From Argentina anserina (taxonomy: Eukaryota; Streptophyta; Magnoliopsida; Rosales; Rosaceae): a DNA stretch of 64,000 nt. The stretch covers positions 14,767,395-14,831,394 of the forward strand of contig NC_065878.1 in NCBI RefSeq assembly GCF_933775445.1, written 5' to 3'. Positions 45,715 to 59,100 of this stretch are shown piece by piece. The position numbers were made by a program, and so were the translations under genes. The notes under the pieces are model-generated. The model had not been told where the DNA came from, did no database searches, and worked only from the letters and a program-made list of their open reading frames with translations. The first letter of the stretch is position 1, and each line of letters starts with the position of its first letter.

Positions 45715-48700
45715 TGGTGAGCAAATCCGAATCCTCAACAATTCCTATTTGGATGAAGCAATTAAAAGTGTGTTCTTAGTACAACATTTTATGCGCATCA
45801 TGTGCAATTAGGGATTAGCCACCGTAGTTTGACTAAAAGCATAGATTGCCTCACACGGGCGGTCAACATATGTTTCTTTTTTCCTTTTTTTTTCTTCACA
45901 TTGTTTCCTTATTTATTCTTATGATTTGGATCAGACACACAATTTAAAGCAAATTTTACACTTCATGTGACTCATATAACCATCTAATATTCCAAATTAG
46001 ACATTACAATAGCAAGCACCCAAGAAAATCATCAAATTATGAACTTTCAAATATGTTTCTATATAATCTTACCATGACATATAGGTAAAAAAATAATTAT
46101 GGAAAAACACAAATGTTTAACCAATGTACTTTGACAAAATTATCATTTGTATTAAACACAATTACATAAAGAAATTACCTTTAAGTGTTTTCTTAGAAAA
46201 AAAATTTCTACAAATTCGCAACTCGTGAAATGAAAACACGTGCATTACATGAATACGAGACTAGTGACAAATAACGGGGAGTTATATTTTTTTTCTTCCT
46301 AACAAAACTATAAAGTGAAATTAAATATATAAATTACCATACAATAAATAAAATAGAAGATTGGTATTAAGTTATTTCCTTTGGCGGGTATGGATGTGCA
46401 TGGCTAATTGTAATGGAGGAGTGGGAGTTGTTACATGTAGGCATGTAACTCTAACTCAGGTAATTCGTGTAGCGGAATTGTTTCAGCGACGTGTTTTGTG
46501 ATAGTGATAGATAATGTGGTGGGTGCAGAATGTAGTACATATGGGAGTTTAATTATGTACGTACGTAAGGTTTGACACAACACGTACCTTTCTTCATGGG
46601 AGGTCTGTCTCAGGGTGCTTCCTTTCTTTGATTTATTTCTTCCAGGATCGAGCGCTCTAGAACTCGATCACTTAGGTAGGTTCTGGTAGTTGCATGGCAT
46701 GAGATAAACGATAGGTTATACCTGACAAACGAAGTTTGGAGGCTAGTAAGTTATTGGAAACAGCTGCGGGGTGGTGCATGGTGTTTCAGTAATCGAAATG
46801 ATATGAGGCCTCTTGTCAGACTCAATTTCCGCCTGATTAAAAAATGATGGAAGGCCTATGGGCCAAATTTGGTGGGCAGGAGATCATGACACCCACCAAA
46901 TTCGTCTGCGAGGCTATTGGTTCCATCCATTGTATTGTCTCACGTCGCTGCCAGTGTGTTCACCTCTTCATTGATAAGATCGTGAGGTTGTTCACTACTA
47001 ATTTTTCATATTTCACAGTTTCACACCATCTTTAGGTTTAGCTTTGATTTTCGAAATTGTCACTAACAGCAGCTATAATTCAAATATGGGCCAACCTCGC
47101 TGTCATCAATTGAGGAAAAAGTATGGGCTGATTAAACTGAAATTGGGCTTAGCTGTAAATATATTTGAAAGCCCACAAATTCCATCAAAGTCTACCTGTA
47201 ATTCCACTATGGGAAAAAGAGTTTACCACAATCCGGTGGGTATTTGTCTATTTGATGTTCGCCGATTGCAGCCGTTGGTGGCATGGATGTACTGGTTGAG
47301 AATTGGTTGGCTAAATTTGGAAGTGTCGACCAGAAACTTTGGGAGTTAAGGTGGTTTGAGGATATTGAAAGTTTGAGACTATCGGTTGTCTTGGCTCCCA
47401 AATGATACATTGATCTGCATAATATGACAAAATGAGAATTGAAGCTCTACTGCAACTAGCGAAAACAATTTTTTGATTCGTTTATGTAAGTAAACATGTC
47501 ACGCTTCCTTGGCAACTTGGTCCGATGCAAATGGACGGCAATCTATACTTCTGGTCGGTGCTCCACTAATTTGCACACTAACATAATTTAACATTGGCAA
47601 ACAAAAACCCATAATTGGATATTTCTACAAAAGCTGCAATAGTGGATTATAGTCGTGGGATGGTTCTGGTCGTTTGGATAATGAATTATAGTCTCCACCA
47701 CACAAGGCTGTGCTAGGCTTCTAGCTACCACCACGATGGATGCCCAAAGATGCTTCTCTTCTGTTGATTAAATGCCTATTTTCCTTCTTTTTTTTCTTTT
47801 TCTTTGAGAACTAGTTAATAATTAACCTAAATTGATCGAGGAACTTAAAAGACAAGTATTGTGGTATATACAGCTAGTGAATCAGGTATAAAATTTAGAC
47901 GAGACAGTACGTCAAATCATTTGTCAAATGCACGTTTTTAGACAAATACTATCTGTCATTCCATCAGACGAACCTACACCTTATTCTTAACGTCTTAATT
48001 TGACAGTTCATACACTTAGCAACTACTTATTATCCGTTTCATGTTTCTCTCATCCATATTCAGGAACATTTGTTCCGACCGACATATAGAAAAAGAAACC
48101 GCATTAGAGCTTTAGATGAGAAAATGCATGCTTAGCACTTGATTGCACTTGTTGTATTTATATTGATCGATCTACCCACAATTTGAGCAGCATCGACAGT
48201 TTATTTCGCTTGCTCCCAATTACGGAGTGGCATTTCTTTCTGTTAACATCACCCGACTTCCGCACAACATAGTCTATGCATGTGCAAGAACTTTTAGGGC
48301 GTGAAGTGAAAGTGTTCTTGGTTTTATTCTCAATCACGTTCCAAAACTCCACTGAGGAATACTACTGCTTTGGACGTTTTCTTTTGTTTTGTACCAAGAG
48401 ACTTTTCTCGTGAGGTGTATATCCTACGCTCGTGAAAATTTGGAGTCTCTTTCTAGGGCATCTTGCCATCTTCTGCTGGAAAATATAGTACTCTAACTAT
48501 TCTTGTAGTTATATCAGTTTGCAAACCCAGTTACATTATTCTGTTGCCTAGTATGCTAGAAGCCAAAGTTACATGTTCCATCAAGAACTCTACCTCTTTC
48601 ACGGGTTGTCAGCAGGGATGTTTCCTTTTTACTGTCCCTTTACGTTTCGGACATGATTGATCGTCCAAAACAGATGCTGCATGTGCGTAGTGAATTGATC

Positions 48701-49950
48701 GATTGATCCAAACTTGCCTTCCCTAATTAAAAAAAGTCAGAATTAATGTTTAATTTTGACACTGGCAAATTATAATAGTCGCATTCTTTTCAAGCATCTC
48801 GTCTCTAATTATGCTTATACGTACGCACATTACCAGAACCGATCATCTATATAACTATATTCTTTTGGCACATTGGGTATTTGGGTTTCATTACTTTCAT
48901 AACTAATGAGAGCATCTTTTTACTCGATCCCCCAGTCATGCCTCAAGCCCTCAATAGCTCACTTAATTAACTCGTCGTGACTCCATACTTAGTTAATCAT
49001 CGATATCACTGACATTGCAAACTTCTCTGCATATCAGAATATGAGGGGTTCAAGAATTCGAAATGCTATACCATAGTTTTCTTACATGTTAGAAAAATAG
49101 GTTCTGGGTCGGATTGTTCTTCGGCTGCCAAACGACAAAAAAGACATGCATAATTCAACTATGTTTAATCAGAAGAGATCTAAAAGGCGGACTCATTATT
49201 AGTATATATATCTGCTAATTATAGTACCGCAACAAGCCATTAGGGTTAAGGTGCATGAGGGCCACCAGTAGGTTTTGATCGACCCGTGATGTCGGTCGTC
49301 GTCGGCAAGGCAATTCTTAGATTTGAAGAGTTCACGAGTTTGAATGGGATGTGATACGAGTCTGAACATGATTGTAGGAAACTTCAAGAAGTGATCGAAG
49401 ACTCTGGGAACCGATCAACCACTTCCCAACGGCAATAGTCCAAAACTTCACAGAGGCAAAGATCCCTATTTTACCGCCCCCATAGTAGTCACTAGTCAGT
49501 AGCCACAGACTCACAGGCTCTCATCAGTCTCATGAATTTTTGGTGAGTCACTCTAGGAGTCATGTGTGAGATATTTTACTTAGCTACGATCTTTATTTTT
49601 CCATGCATTCAAAATGTTAGTTTGATACGAAAAAACAAGAATATTACAAGTTTACAAATGGATAATTTCTACAACGACCCTCTTCCAAGTTCCAATTGTC
49701 GGAAGAGAGAACCAATGGACTAACATTGTGAAATTTCTTCCTTAATACACTAAATATGTATTTTAGTATGATTTTTCAATCATGATAGCTAAACTATATG
49801 GTTTTAATAGTGGAAAGGACGGCTGAGTTCTCAAATTAACATGGCTGATCACATCGATCACTAATGGAGTTTAAAATTTAGACTCTAGCAAGTAGCAAGT
49901 ATTAGTATTTTTGTACAAGACAGAGAAACTAGCTAGGGACTTTGGGAATC
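45715..49950. other. Long intergenic region, no gene recognised
   Basis: AT-rich with only short frames on both strands and no protein motif I recognise. A moderately GC-rich stretch at 46840-47400 has frames of 60-100 codons but no known domain. No RNA gene or clear transposon end was noticed. Confidence 0.5.
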
Positions 49951-52270
49951 AGGCCATCTCCAATTCAAGGATGTTAGGAGCTAAATTGCTAAATTTTAGC
50001 ACTAACCATCTCCAACCCACATTGTTAGGTGTTAAATTTTAACATTGAGGTACTAAAGTGCTATGTTAGGTGTTAAATTTAGCACTTAACATAACACTTT
50101 AGCACTTTGAGTTAAGATTAAAATATATTGTAAGGGTCTACCTCTTTAAACCTTCTACTAATTTAATTTAAGATGAACTATTTCTAATTTTGTATTTTAA
50201 GAAGCATTTGACGAAGACAATAAATTTGCATGTAGATGGAGATGGAAAGACCTTGTGTATCATTGGTAGAGTTGATACTTTATAATTATTTAAATAAGAA
50301 GAGCTAGCTTCCCTCCCAATTTATATGAGAAGAGTTTATAGCTTAGGTCAAACTTTAAATTCTAACAGCTAGTAGTAATTACTATAGAATAAAAGCTTGT
50401 TGTAGAGTTTATACCATAATATAATGATTAAATGAGAACAATAACACTTAAATGTATATAACATATTCAAAACCTTAAAATATAATAATGTACTATAATT
50501 TAGCACTAACGGGTATGTTGGAGACATAATATGAGCAAAACCCTAGTAGCCGCTCCCCTTGTTAGGGTTTCAAAAACCCTAGCTATATTTAATATATTCC
50601 TTCTATTTTGCTATCTCACAAGTATCTCATCCTTGCCCATCACCATCTATAACTTTCCATTGTTCACCATGTCGAGCCTTGAAGAGGTCACCATTAGTTT
50701 TGCTTAATCCATGACACTTGCTAGTGGTGACGTCATTGATGTGTCTTTCATGGATCCATCAGAGGATCCTCCTCTCGAAAGCAATACCTTTCTCTTGGCC
50801 AAAACCCTCACTGCTGAGCCGGTAGAGATCAAGGATATGCAAAGCAAGTTTCGTCGGATCTGGAAGGTTCGTCGCGGTTTTAGGGTTCAAGAACGTGGCC
50901 CTTCGCTTTACATTTTCAAGTTTGATCTTGCAAAAGATCGAAACATTGTTTATTGGGGAGGTCTGTGGTACTATCAAAATACTCCCATGCTTGTTGAAGA
51001 ATATGATGGACTAAGATCTCCAACGTCCATACCAATGAACAAGTTGTATTTTTTGGGTTCGGTTGCAAGGTATTCCACTGGCACTGGAGAAGGAGAAGCA
51101 CATCAAAAACATTGCTTCTATGGCCGGATCCTTTGTGCGGCTGGATGATGACATCTTGACCTATCAGCAGAAGGTTAGAGTTAGGGTTTCTCGAGGCCTT
51201 AACAAACCTTTTTTCAAGAAGAATATGCTAAGGATTACTGCTGGGGTGATTGTGGAGATAGATTTTGAGTTTGAATACCTTCATGGTGTTTGTCAACATT
51301 GTGATCTTATATTTCATGAGGGAGGTCACTGCTTCAAGCTAGGGCAACTCTGCCCTAACCCTAGTGTTGGATCTTCTACCGCGGCGTCCTCAAAGTTTTT
51401 GCCTTCTTTGCCGAAGTTGCCTCAAATCAGTATGCCTATTGGGACGTTCAAGTTCAAGGGAGTGGGGATCAGCCTTTGCCTTCAGTTGCTCGAAATCTTT
51501 TTGATCCTAAGCCGGCTTTGAAGAAACCAACAATTCGGCACAGAGAGAAAGGTGAGTCCTCCCACGCTATTGTGATTGCTGAGCCCCAGATTGAATCTCC
51601 TCTGATCTCCTTGAAAAGGGCTAGACCGGTTAACTCCTCGGCTTCTCCAAAGAAGCCAAAACTGTTGTTATTATAGGACAAAGCTCACGGTTCTTCAAAA
51701 AGGGTGAAGACGCCATAGGTGAAGCTCACAGCTAAGGCTTTTAGTTTAAGGGAGGGTAGTAGTGGTGCTTTGGTTTCTTGGCAGGCTAGTGAGTCTAATG
51801 ATGAAACAAAGAAATGGAAAGGTAGACCCTATGGCTCCAAGAACCAACCAAAGGAGAAGAAGCTGGAGATTGTAGTCGGAAAAGGTCCAAACATCCAAGC
51901 TGAAGGTCATGATCCGGGCCCTAGTGTGAAGAGTAAGGAGAAGATTTAGAGTAGTATGTTGCCTATTGCTATGCTTGTATCAGTCATAAAATAGGCTAAC
52001 TTTTTTCTTTTTCAATTTTGAGCTTATTACCAAAGAGTAGTTCTTTACCGTATATAACTTTGAGTTTTGATTCATAACTTCTTGTCTGATGCTTTGTACA
52101 CAACATATGAGTATATATTGGCTATTCCGGCCTCAGGAAAATTTCTATAAAACTTAGTGGTTTGCCATTAAAAAAAGATATATTAGAGACGATTGATGTC
52201 ACATAAATAAATAGTGCAGAATTTAAGATGTTAAAAGTTAAAATTTAGCACTTTGGATTGGAGATTGTCT
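49951..52270. repeat. TIR-like arms enclosing a LINE relic
   Basis: The left arm (GGCCATCTCCAATTCAAGG, then GCTAAATTTTAGCACT) is mirrored on the right, where the reverse complement reads GACAATCTCCAATCCAAAG then TGCTAAATTTTAACTTTTAA. The left side has extra partial copies (CCATCTCCAACCCAC, TGTTAGGTGTTAAATTT). These look like ends of a CATCTCCAA-type plant MITE or DNA transposon. No clear target duplication was found. The enclosed 50.5-52.2 kb part is LINE-derived. Confidence 0.5.
50669..51949 (+). pseudogene. LINE ORF1-like protein (DUF4283 plus zinc knuckle), broken
   Basis: From ATG 50669 the frame (one TAA at ~50705) gives a DUF4283-like domain: LAKTLTAEPVEIKDMQSKFR, WKVRRGF, LYIFKFDLAKDRNIVYWGGL and YDGLRSPTSIP. 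At a T run near 51050 it shifts into a second frame with LQGIPLALEKEKHIKNIASM, VRVRVSRGLNKPF and the zinc knuckle CQHCDLIFHEGGHC (C-x2-C-x4-H-x4-C). It then shifts back to a basic, low-complexity C-terminus that ends at 51949 with another stop on the way. This is the nucleic-acid-binding ORF1 of plant L1 LINEs. No ORF2 (endonuclease/RT) follows. Instead a short 3' tail with TTTGCCATTAAAAAAAG ends near 52180. Confidence 0.8.
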
Positions 52271-53286
52271 TAATGTCGTTCGAGTTAAAGGACCACTAAC
52301 CTTAGAATAAAAGAGACTCGATCACATTATGTAAACACTATAGGACAAGCTTTGTGTTTATTACAGCAACTCAATCCTGCAGTCATTATCATTATCAATA
52401 TGGAATTTCAGTGGAATTTGAATCCTCATTTGCCTCTAGAACTATAGAAGAGGCAAAGTTTTGTCAATACTGGATATGAGAAATCAATTAGGGTGGATGA
52501 TTCATATATATTCTCGCGATTACGTACAGTTCAACTGTACATATTCACCTCAAATGTCGACTTTCTGAACTTTACATATCCCCTCGATCATGCACCCTCC
52601 AAGCAAAGCTTGTATCAGTCCCTAAGCATCTAACTCCAAATTGGGAAGAGACGTGCAAGCAAGATCTGGATAGAAAACTATCGATTTGGATGAGAGGAAG
52701 GATTGCTTCATTGCGATACCAACATGCAATTAACTCAAGCTCATTGCTTTGTGAGTCTTGGTTTATGGTTAAGATGAAAACCTATAGGATCCTTGAAATA
52801 GGTGAAAAGTTGCATCCCATATACAGTAGTACTTATAATTTGGTCGTTTTGTATGTGATCGTCAATTATCACTTCGCATTCAATTACTTTTGGTTGTTCG
52901 TCACATTGTTATGTAACAAATTCACAGATTGCTATTAGAACACGATCAAGAAAAATATTAAAAGACAGTATATGAAAGATTGAATTGCTCGTGATCAGCA
53001 AATCAATTTTTCAAAGAAAATGAAAATAGAGTTTTGATGTAAAAAGAGACTGATATAACCGTAGCTCTTTGGTAGGTTATTCGTGTCATTCTGGCATGTT
53101 CGAGTTAAGTATGCATAACAAGTAGAAAACAGAACAGACATTTTTTTTTCTGATAAAATTAAACACTTAAAAAGCAACTGAATTGTCATTTGTTTAATTC
53201 CTTCTGAGAACGACAACCACCCCAATATCATATTTATCATGTTATAGCTGAAGTGTTAAAACTATTCCCAGCTAAACTTTCCCTCC
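52271..53286. other. Intergenic, upstream region of the polygalacturonase gene
   Basis: AT-rich; no gene seen. It holds the promoter region of the gene to the right. Confidence 0.5.
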
Positions 53287-53296
53287 TATATATATA
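53287..53296 (+). promoter_or_regulatory. TATA box of the polygalacturonase gene
   Basis: TATATATATA lies 51 bp upstream of the first in-frame ATG (53348) and is followed by a C/A-rich leader, the expected layout for a plant core promoter. Confidence 0.6.
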
Positions 53297-53347
53297 CCCT
53301 CTTGTTCTCTGCAACACCATAAACAAACTCCAAGCTCTCTTTCCACA

Positions 53348-55680
53348 ATGGGATTCTTGAGAAGAAATCCCATGAAAAATCAAGTAAAAACTTCACATTA
53401 TCTTTCTCTCGTGTTCCTTCTCTTGCATTTTCTCACCAACCAAATGCTAATGCCAGCCTCTTTTTTCCACTCTTTTTCAGGTGATGAAATCAATGTTACT
53501 AGTTGTTGCTGTGGCCTTAATACTAAAAGTGGGAGAGAGCAGAGAAGCAGTCAAGGCCAAGCCTAAGAAGGCCCCTAAAAGATTTGAGTCCTTTGAGTAC
53601 TCTGCTATGAGTTGCAGAGCTCACAGTGCTTCACTGACTGAGTTTGGAGGAGTTGGAGATGGAAAGACATCAAACACAAAGGCTTTTCAGACAGCAATCA
53701 GTAAGCTGAGCCAGTATGCAACAGATGGAGGTGCTCAGCTTTTTGTTCCGGCAGGGAAATGGTTGACAGGAAGTTTCAGCCTCACCAGCCATTTCACTCT
53801 TTATCTTCACAAGGATGCTGTTCTTCTTGCTTCTCAGGTCTCTCCTTTTTTCTTAATTATTGATCCCCAAACATGCATGTAATTCCATTTCTGCTGTTTA
53901 ATTATTATTTTTCAGTTTTCTGTCATAAAGAGGTTATGTGTGTCAGTAGGATCAAGGTGTGTGAGAATTAAATTTATCATCATCAAAATCAGTAATAAAT
54001 CTTTAGATTGGAAATGATGTGACAGCATGTTAATGTTCACATTATAGTCTGATACTTTTATTGTATATATATTCTGAAATAATTACTATGGAATTAAAGT
54101 GGAATTTGGTAAATTTTTTACCCAGAAACCAAGAACCTGAGACTGTTTTGGTTTGTTATGATATGTTTGATATACTTTCTTATGTTAAGTATGTATGTGC
54201 TTTTCTTGGTCTTATTGACACAATTATCAACTGGGTTACAGGACTTGAATGAGTGGCCTGTTCTTAAAGCCCTTCCATCTTATGGTAGAGGAAGAGATGC
54301 AGCAGCTGGAAGGTACTCCAGTCTCGTATTTGGAACAAATCTCACTGATGTTGTTATTACAGGTATCTACTTAGCTTCCTATAATCAGCTTACTTGTAAA
54401 TTGTAATTTGTGTAGTAATTTTAGCTGAACTAGAATTTAGCTATTTTACTACCAACTCCAAACAGCTTGTTATGTAACTTGAATATAATGGAGTGATTAC
54501 ATAGTGTTATGTTCTCAATTTCAGGAGAAAATGGTACGATTGATGGTCAAGGTGAGTTCTGGTGGCAACAGTTCCACAAGAAGAAGCTAAAATACACCCG
54601 CCCTTACCTGATTGAGATCATGTTCTCAAGCGATATCCAGATTTCAAATCTCACTCTCCTAAATTCTCCATCATGGAATGTCCATCCTGTGTATAGCAGG
54701 TAATTTACATCTTTGCGTACATTAGAAACGTGACGCAGCAATAATATTATTCGTACCACATTTACTAATCATCGTCGCAATTCTGATGTTTCAGTAACAT
54801 AATTGTGCAAGGGATTACTATCATTGCTCCAATTTCATCTCCAAACACTGATGGGATCAATCCAGGTTTGACATAGATCTGTATGTAGTTGTGTCGAGAC
54901 TTTAAGCAAGAACCTCAATTGGTCAAAGTTGGGACGATGGAAACCTGCTTAACAATGTGTGTTTTGTCTGCAGATTCTTGCACAAATACTAAAATTGAAG
55001 ACTGTTACATAGTCTCTGGGGATGACTGTGTAGCTGTTAAGAGTGGCTGGGATGAGTATGGCATATCATTTGGAATGCCAACAAAACAACTAGTGATCAG
55101 AAGGCTCACTTGCATCTCACCATATAGTGCAACCATTGCATTAGGCAGTGAAATGTCTGGCGGTATCCAAGACGTCAGAGCCGAGGACATCGTGGCCATC
55201 AATACCGAATCAGCCATCAGGATCAAGACAGCTGTTGGGAGAGGAGCATATGTCAAAGACATATATGTAAGGAGAATGACACTGCATACAATGAAATGGG
55301 TGTTTTTGATGACCGGTAGCTATGGCTCACATGCTGACGGCAACTATGACAAGAATGCGTTTCCTCAGATCACTGGGATTAACTACAGGGATGTGGTAGC
55401 TGAAAATGTAACCATAGCTGCAAGGTTGGAGGGCATCACCGATCATCCATTTACCGGGATTTGCATGTCCAATGTGACCATTGGATTGGCACAGAAGGCA
55501 AAGAAGCAGCCATGGACATGTACTGATATTCAGGGGATCACAAGTGGTGTGACGCCAACGCCCTGTGGTCTGCTGCCTGATCAAGAATCTGATAAACCTG
55601 CTGGTTGTGATTTTCCTACAGATGATCTACCGATCGACTTGGTAGAGATTAAAAAGTGTACTTATAGGAGTAATGTGTAA
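53348..55680 (+). CDS. GH28 polygalacturonase family protein
   Basis: GH28 enzymes hydrolyse pectin galacturonan in the cell wall. Core exons 53481-53837, 54242-54362, 54525-54699, 54795-54865 and 54974-55680 splice with GT-AG ends and open phase. The upstream exon 53348-53383 (MGFLRRNPMKNQ) joins in frame through a good 97-bp intron (CAA/GTAAAA, CTCTTTTTCAG), giving 488 residues. If translation starts at ATG 53484 the product is 475 residues. KSMLLVVAVALILKVGES is a signal peptide or anchor. In the 475-residue count the GH28 sites are NTD 234-236, GDD 256-258 and RIK 323-325. The usual GHG is replaced by GSEMSGG (298-304), as in the plant clade of 'probable polygalacturonases' with exo-type or unsettled specificity. 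No stops or shifts were found. A Copia element lies 250 bp downstream in the same orientation. Confidence 0.92.
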
Positions 55681-55929
55681 CATTCCTTGAAATCATGTAC
55701 CATGATAGCCATGGTGTTCTTACTGCTTAATGGCAAAGCTAGTTTGTCGCACCAAAAAGCAAATGACATATCTGAGGACAAGTTTAATCCTTTATGTAGA
55801 ACTATTATTGTTAATCTTAGCGAGAATTTAGTAGAAATCTAAAGCAACCAGGTTCCTAATATCAAATAGACTGAAACAACACCCTGCCAAGTGATTGAAA
55901 CTAAATTTCATAGAACACACTGAAGCAAT
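55681..55929 (+). other. 3' flank of the polygalacturonase gene
   Basis: Non-coding sequence up to the Copia target site. It continues after 60787 with GTACATTTTGTAGG, so the transposon split this flank. Confidence 0.6.
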
Positions 55930-55934
55930 GTACA

Positions 55935-56150
55935 TATTAGCGAGATCAGCTCCACCTCTTCCTCTCTGCTCAAATCCTGAGAGTGATTTCCTCTATCATA
56001 TCAACACTAATTGTGTGATTGATTGTTATTGATTCTTTGACTTGATTCTATGTAATTACTGTTGTTTATATCCTTCTATAATAGGTTTCAATCACAGCTA
56101 TATATAACTTGTATATTGTAAACAGTTTCACAAGAAAATATATTTCTACA
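55935..56150 (+). repeat. 5' LTR of the Copia element
   Basis: It starts TATTAGCGAGATCAGC and ends TATATTTCTACA, directly before the tRNA-Met primer site. A CTATATATAAC promoter-like motif lies near its end. Confidence 0.92.
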
Positions 56151-56175
56151 TGGTATCAGCCTAAAAGTTCCTTAC

Positions 56176-59100
56176 ATGTCCTTCTTTGTCCTCATGGCTT
56201 CCTCTTCCTCCAATTCCATCGTCCCCAACACCTCCCAATTTCCCAAACTCACAAAAACCAATTACCTCATCTGGCTTCAACCAATTGAATCATATCTCAA
56301 TGGCACTGATCTTTCGGGCTATATAGACGGCTCCATTCCCGCTCCTTCTCCCACCATCGATGTCGCTGCTTCAGGTGACACAGCTGCGACCACTGCCCCC
56401 AATCCCAAACACAAAGCATGGTTCCTTGTTGATTAGTCCATTAGGAGTCTTCTCACGGCCTCTCTTTCCGAACCTGTCGCTCAACTTGTTGTTGGGATCA
56501 AAACTTCCAAAGGCATTTGGGATTGTCTTGCTTGCCATTTTTCTCAAGCCTCTCTTGCTAGTGCCAGCAGCCTCAAGCTCCAGTTATTTGACCTCCAAAA
56601 GGGTACCCAATCCATTGATGATTACCTGCAACATGCCAAATCCATTGCCGATTCCCTTGCTTCCATCAATCAACCAGTCTCCGATGGTGACTTAGTCATT
56701 GCTACCCTTCATGGTCTTGGATCTGATTATATGATGCTCATGACTGCCCTCACCCAACACCCACCCCTTCCGTCCTTCACTGAACTTCGAGCTCGGATCT
56801 TGGCCTTTGACGCGCAGAACAACACGATGTCTTCCACCCCGACAGCCACTGCTCTGTTTCATCATGGAGGCGGCTCTAATTCCGGCCAAATCACCCATGG
56901 CAGCGGCTCTAATCCCGGGCAATCTGGCCGTCGTCAGGGTCAAGGAGGGAATGGTCGGACCAATGGCAAAAATCGGAAGAACTCTGGGCACTACAACTCT
57001 CGGCATAATGGTTTTTCTTAGCAACCTCAATCCTTTCAGCCTTATATGGGCTTGTCTACTCCAGCATGGGCCCAACAACAACACCAATTCCGGCCTATTT
57101 ATCAACCCGGTATCCTTGGGCCCGCTCCTGTTCAGCAACAATGGTGTCCTACATGTATGTCCTCCCTTCATGGGCCTACGCAATGTCCACATCATTTTTC
57201 TGGTCCCAATACGATCTGTCCCTTTGCTGGTGCTCATTTTGCTCAACTTAGCGATCCCTTTTGGTACCCAGACACTGGAGCAACTCACCACATGACATCA
57301 CTACCGGTGAACAATCCACAAGCTTATGGGGGCCCACACAATGTTTTTATGGGTAACGGTGACTCTATGCCCGTTTCCCATACCAGTAACCTTCCTCTTT
57401 CTATAGGAGATTCTCAATTCTCTCTTCGTAATGTCTTTCAAATTCCAAATATTCGTAAAAATCTTCTTTCTGTTGCTCTTTTCACACAAGATAATCTTGT
57501 CTTTTTCCTCTTTGCACCTGATTTTTATCAGATTTATTGCTTACGCTCCGGTCGCCTCTTGTTTCATGGCCCATGTAAAGATGGTCTTTATCCTCTTCCG
57601 CTCTCGTCCTCATCTTCTCCCGCTCCTCAAGCTCTTGCCACCTTGTCGTCGTCATTATGGCACAATCGTCTTGGTCACCCATCATCTCCGGTTTTGAGTC
57701 GTCTTGGGTCTTCTCTTGGTTCTCAATCTTCTTTTACTTCCTTTTGTAATGAATGTGCGCTTAGTAAGTCACATCAATTGCCATTTCCTTCCAATAAAGA
57801 ATTTGCCTCATCTCCATTTCAAATCATCCACAGTGATGTTTGGATGGCTCATGTTCCTTCAATAAGTAGATTCAAATATTATGTCATTTTTACTAATGAG
57901 TATTCTCGTTATACTTGGCTTTATCCAATACGTCGCAAAAATGAAGTACTCACGCATTTCCAAACTCCTGTAGCTTTGATTAAAAATATTTTTCAGGGCT
58001 CGGTCAAAATCCTTCAAAGTGACAATGGGACGGAATACGTTAATAAAGCTTTTTTCTCATTTCTGTTGTACTATGGGTATCCAACAACGGTTCTCTTGCC
58101 CCCACACTCCCCAACAAAATGGCCTTGCTGAGCGCAAACATCGTCACATTGCTTCTGTAATTCGTACTCTTCTAGTTACTTCTAATGCTCCCCAACCTCT
58201 TTGGGTTGAGGCAGCTATAACCGCTGTCTACTTAATCAATCTGCTCCCTACACCAACTCTAGATTGGGACACACTGTACTTCCGTCTTTATCAACGTCCT
58301 CCCTCATATTCGTCTCTTCGTGTCTTCGGTTGTGCCTGTTTTCCACATCTTGGTGCTTATATCTCCAATAAATTGTCAAGTCCTAGTATTGAGTGTGTCT
58401 TCGTTGGGTATATCCCCCAACATAAAGGTTATCGTTGCCTTGATCCTTCCTCTGGTCGTGTCTATGTCTCTCGTCATGTTGTCTTTAACGAAAGTCGTTT
58501 TCCTTATAAATTCTTGCAGGTACCACTTCAAGGCCCACTTGAATTTATTCACATCACTACCACTATACCTACGGCCCAATACCAAAACCCACAAATCTCA
58601 CAGCCTACATCAGAAACCACATCTCCCTCTCTCCCACATCCGCCAGAACCTTCTCCCCCGACGACTACCACCAACTCCAGTCCTCTCCCTCCTCCGCCAC
58701 CCCCACCACCTCGTCCCCCTATCCTTCACTTTTACAGCCGCCGCCCACCACAACCACCACCGCACATCCCCAATTCGGACGTCCAGTCCGATCTCAGTCT
58801 CGTGCCGGCTTCTGCCGCACCCACGCAGGCCCCTGCCTCCCCCGCCGCGCAGGCCCATGCCTCTCCCCCAGCGCCGGCCCCTGCTGCTCCAGCGCCGGCC
58901 CCTGCCGACCTTCCTCCCTTTATGAATACCCGGTTGCGCAATGGGATCACGAAAACGAGACAACGATCCGATGACACAATCAGGTATCCAATTCCACATG
59001 GACTTCTTACTGTTATGAGTGATATGGAGCCAACTTGTTATTCTCAGGCCTCAAAGTCTAGGGAATGGCGTTCAGCGATGGTTGAAGAGGTCAAGCTCTC

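Noticed and set aside
47044..47410. Short frames on both strands in a slightly GC-richer patch
   Set aside because: No protein family recognised and no supporting splice or promoter signals.
58610..58999. Gly/Arg-rich minus-strand frame
   Set aside because: Antisense of the Pro/Ala-rich linker between integrase and RT of the Copia element.
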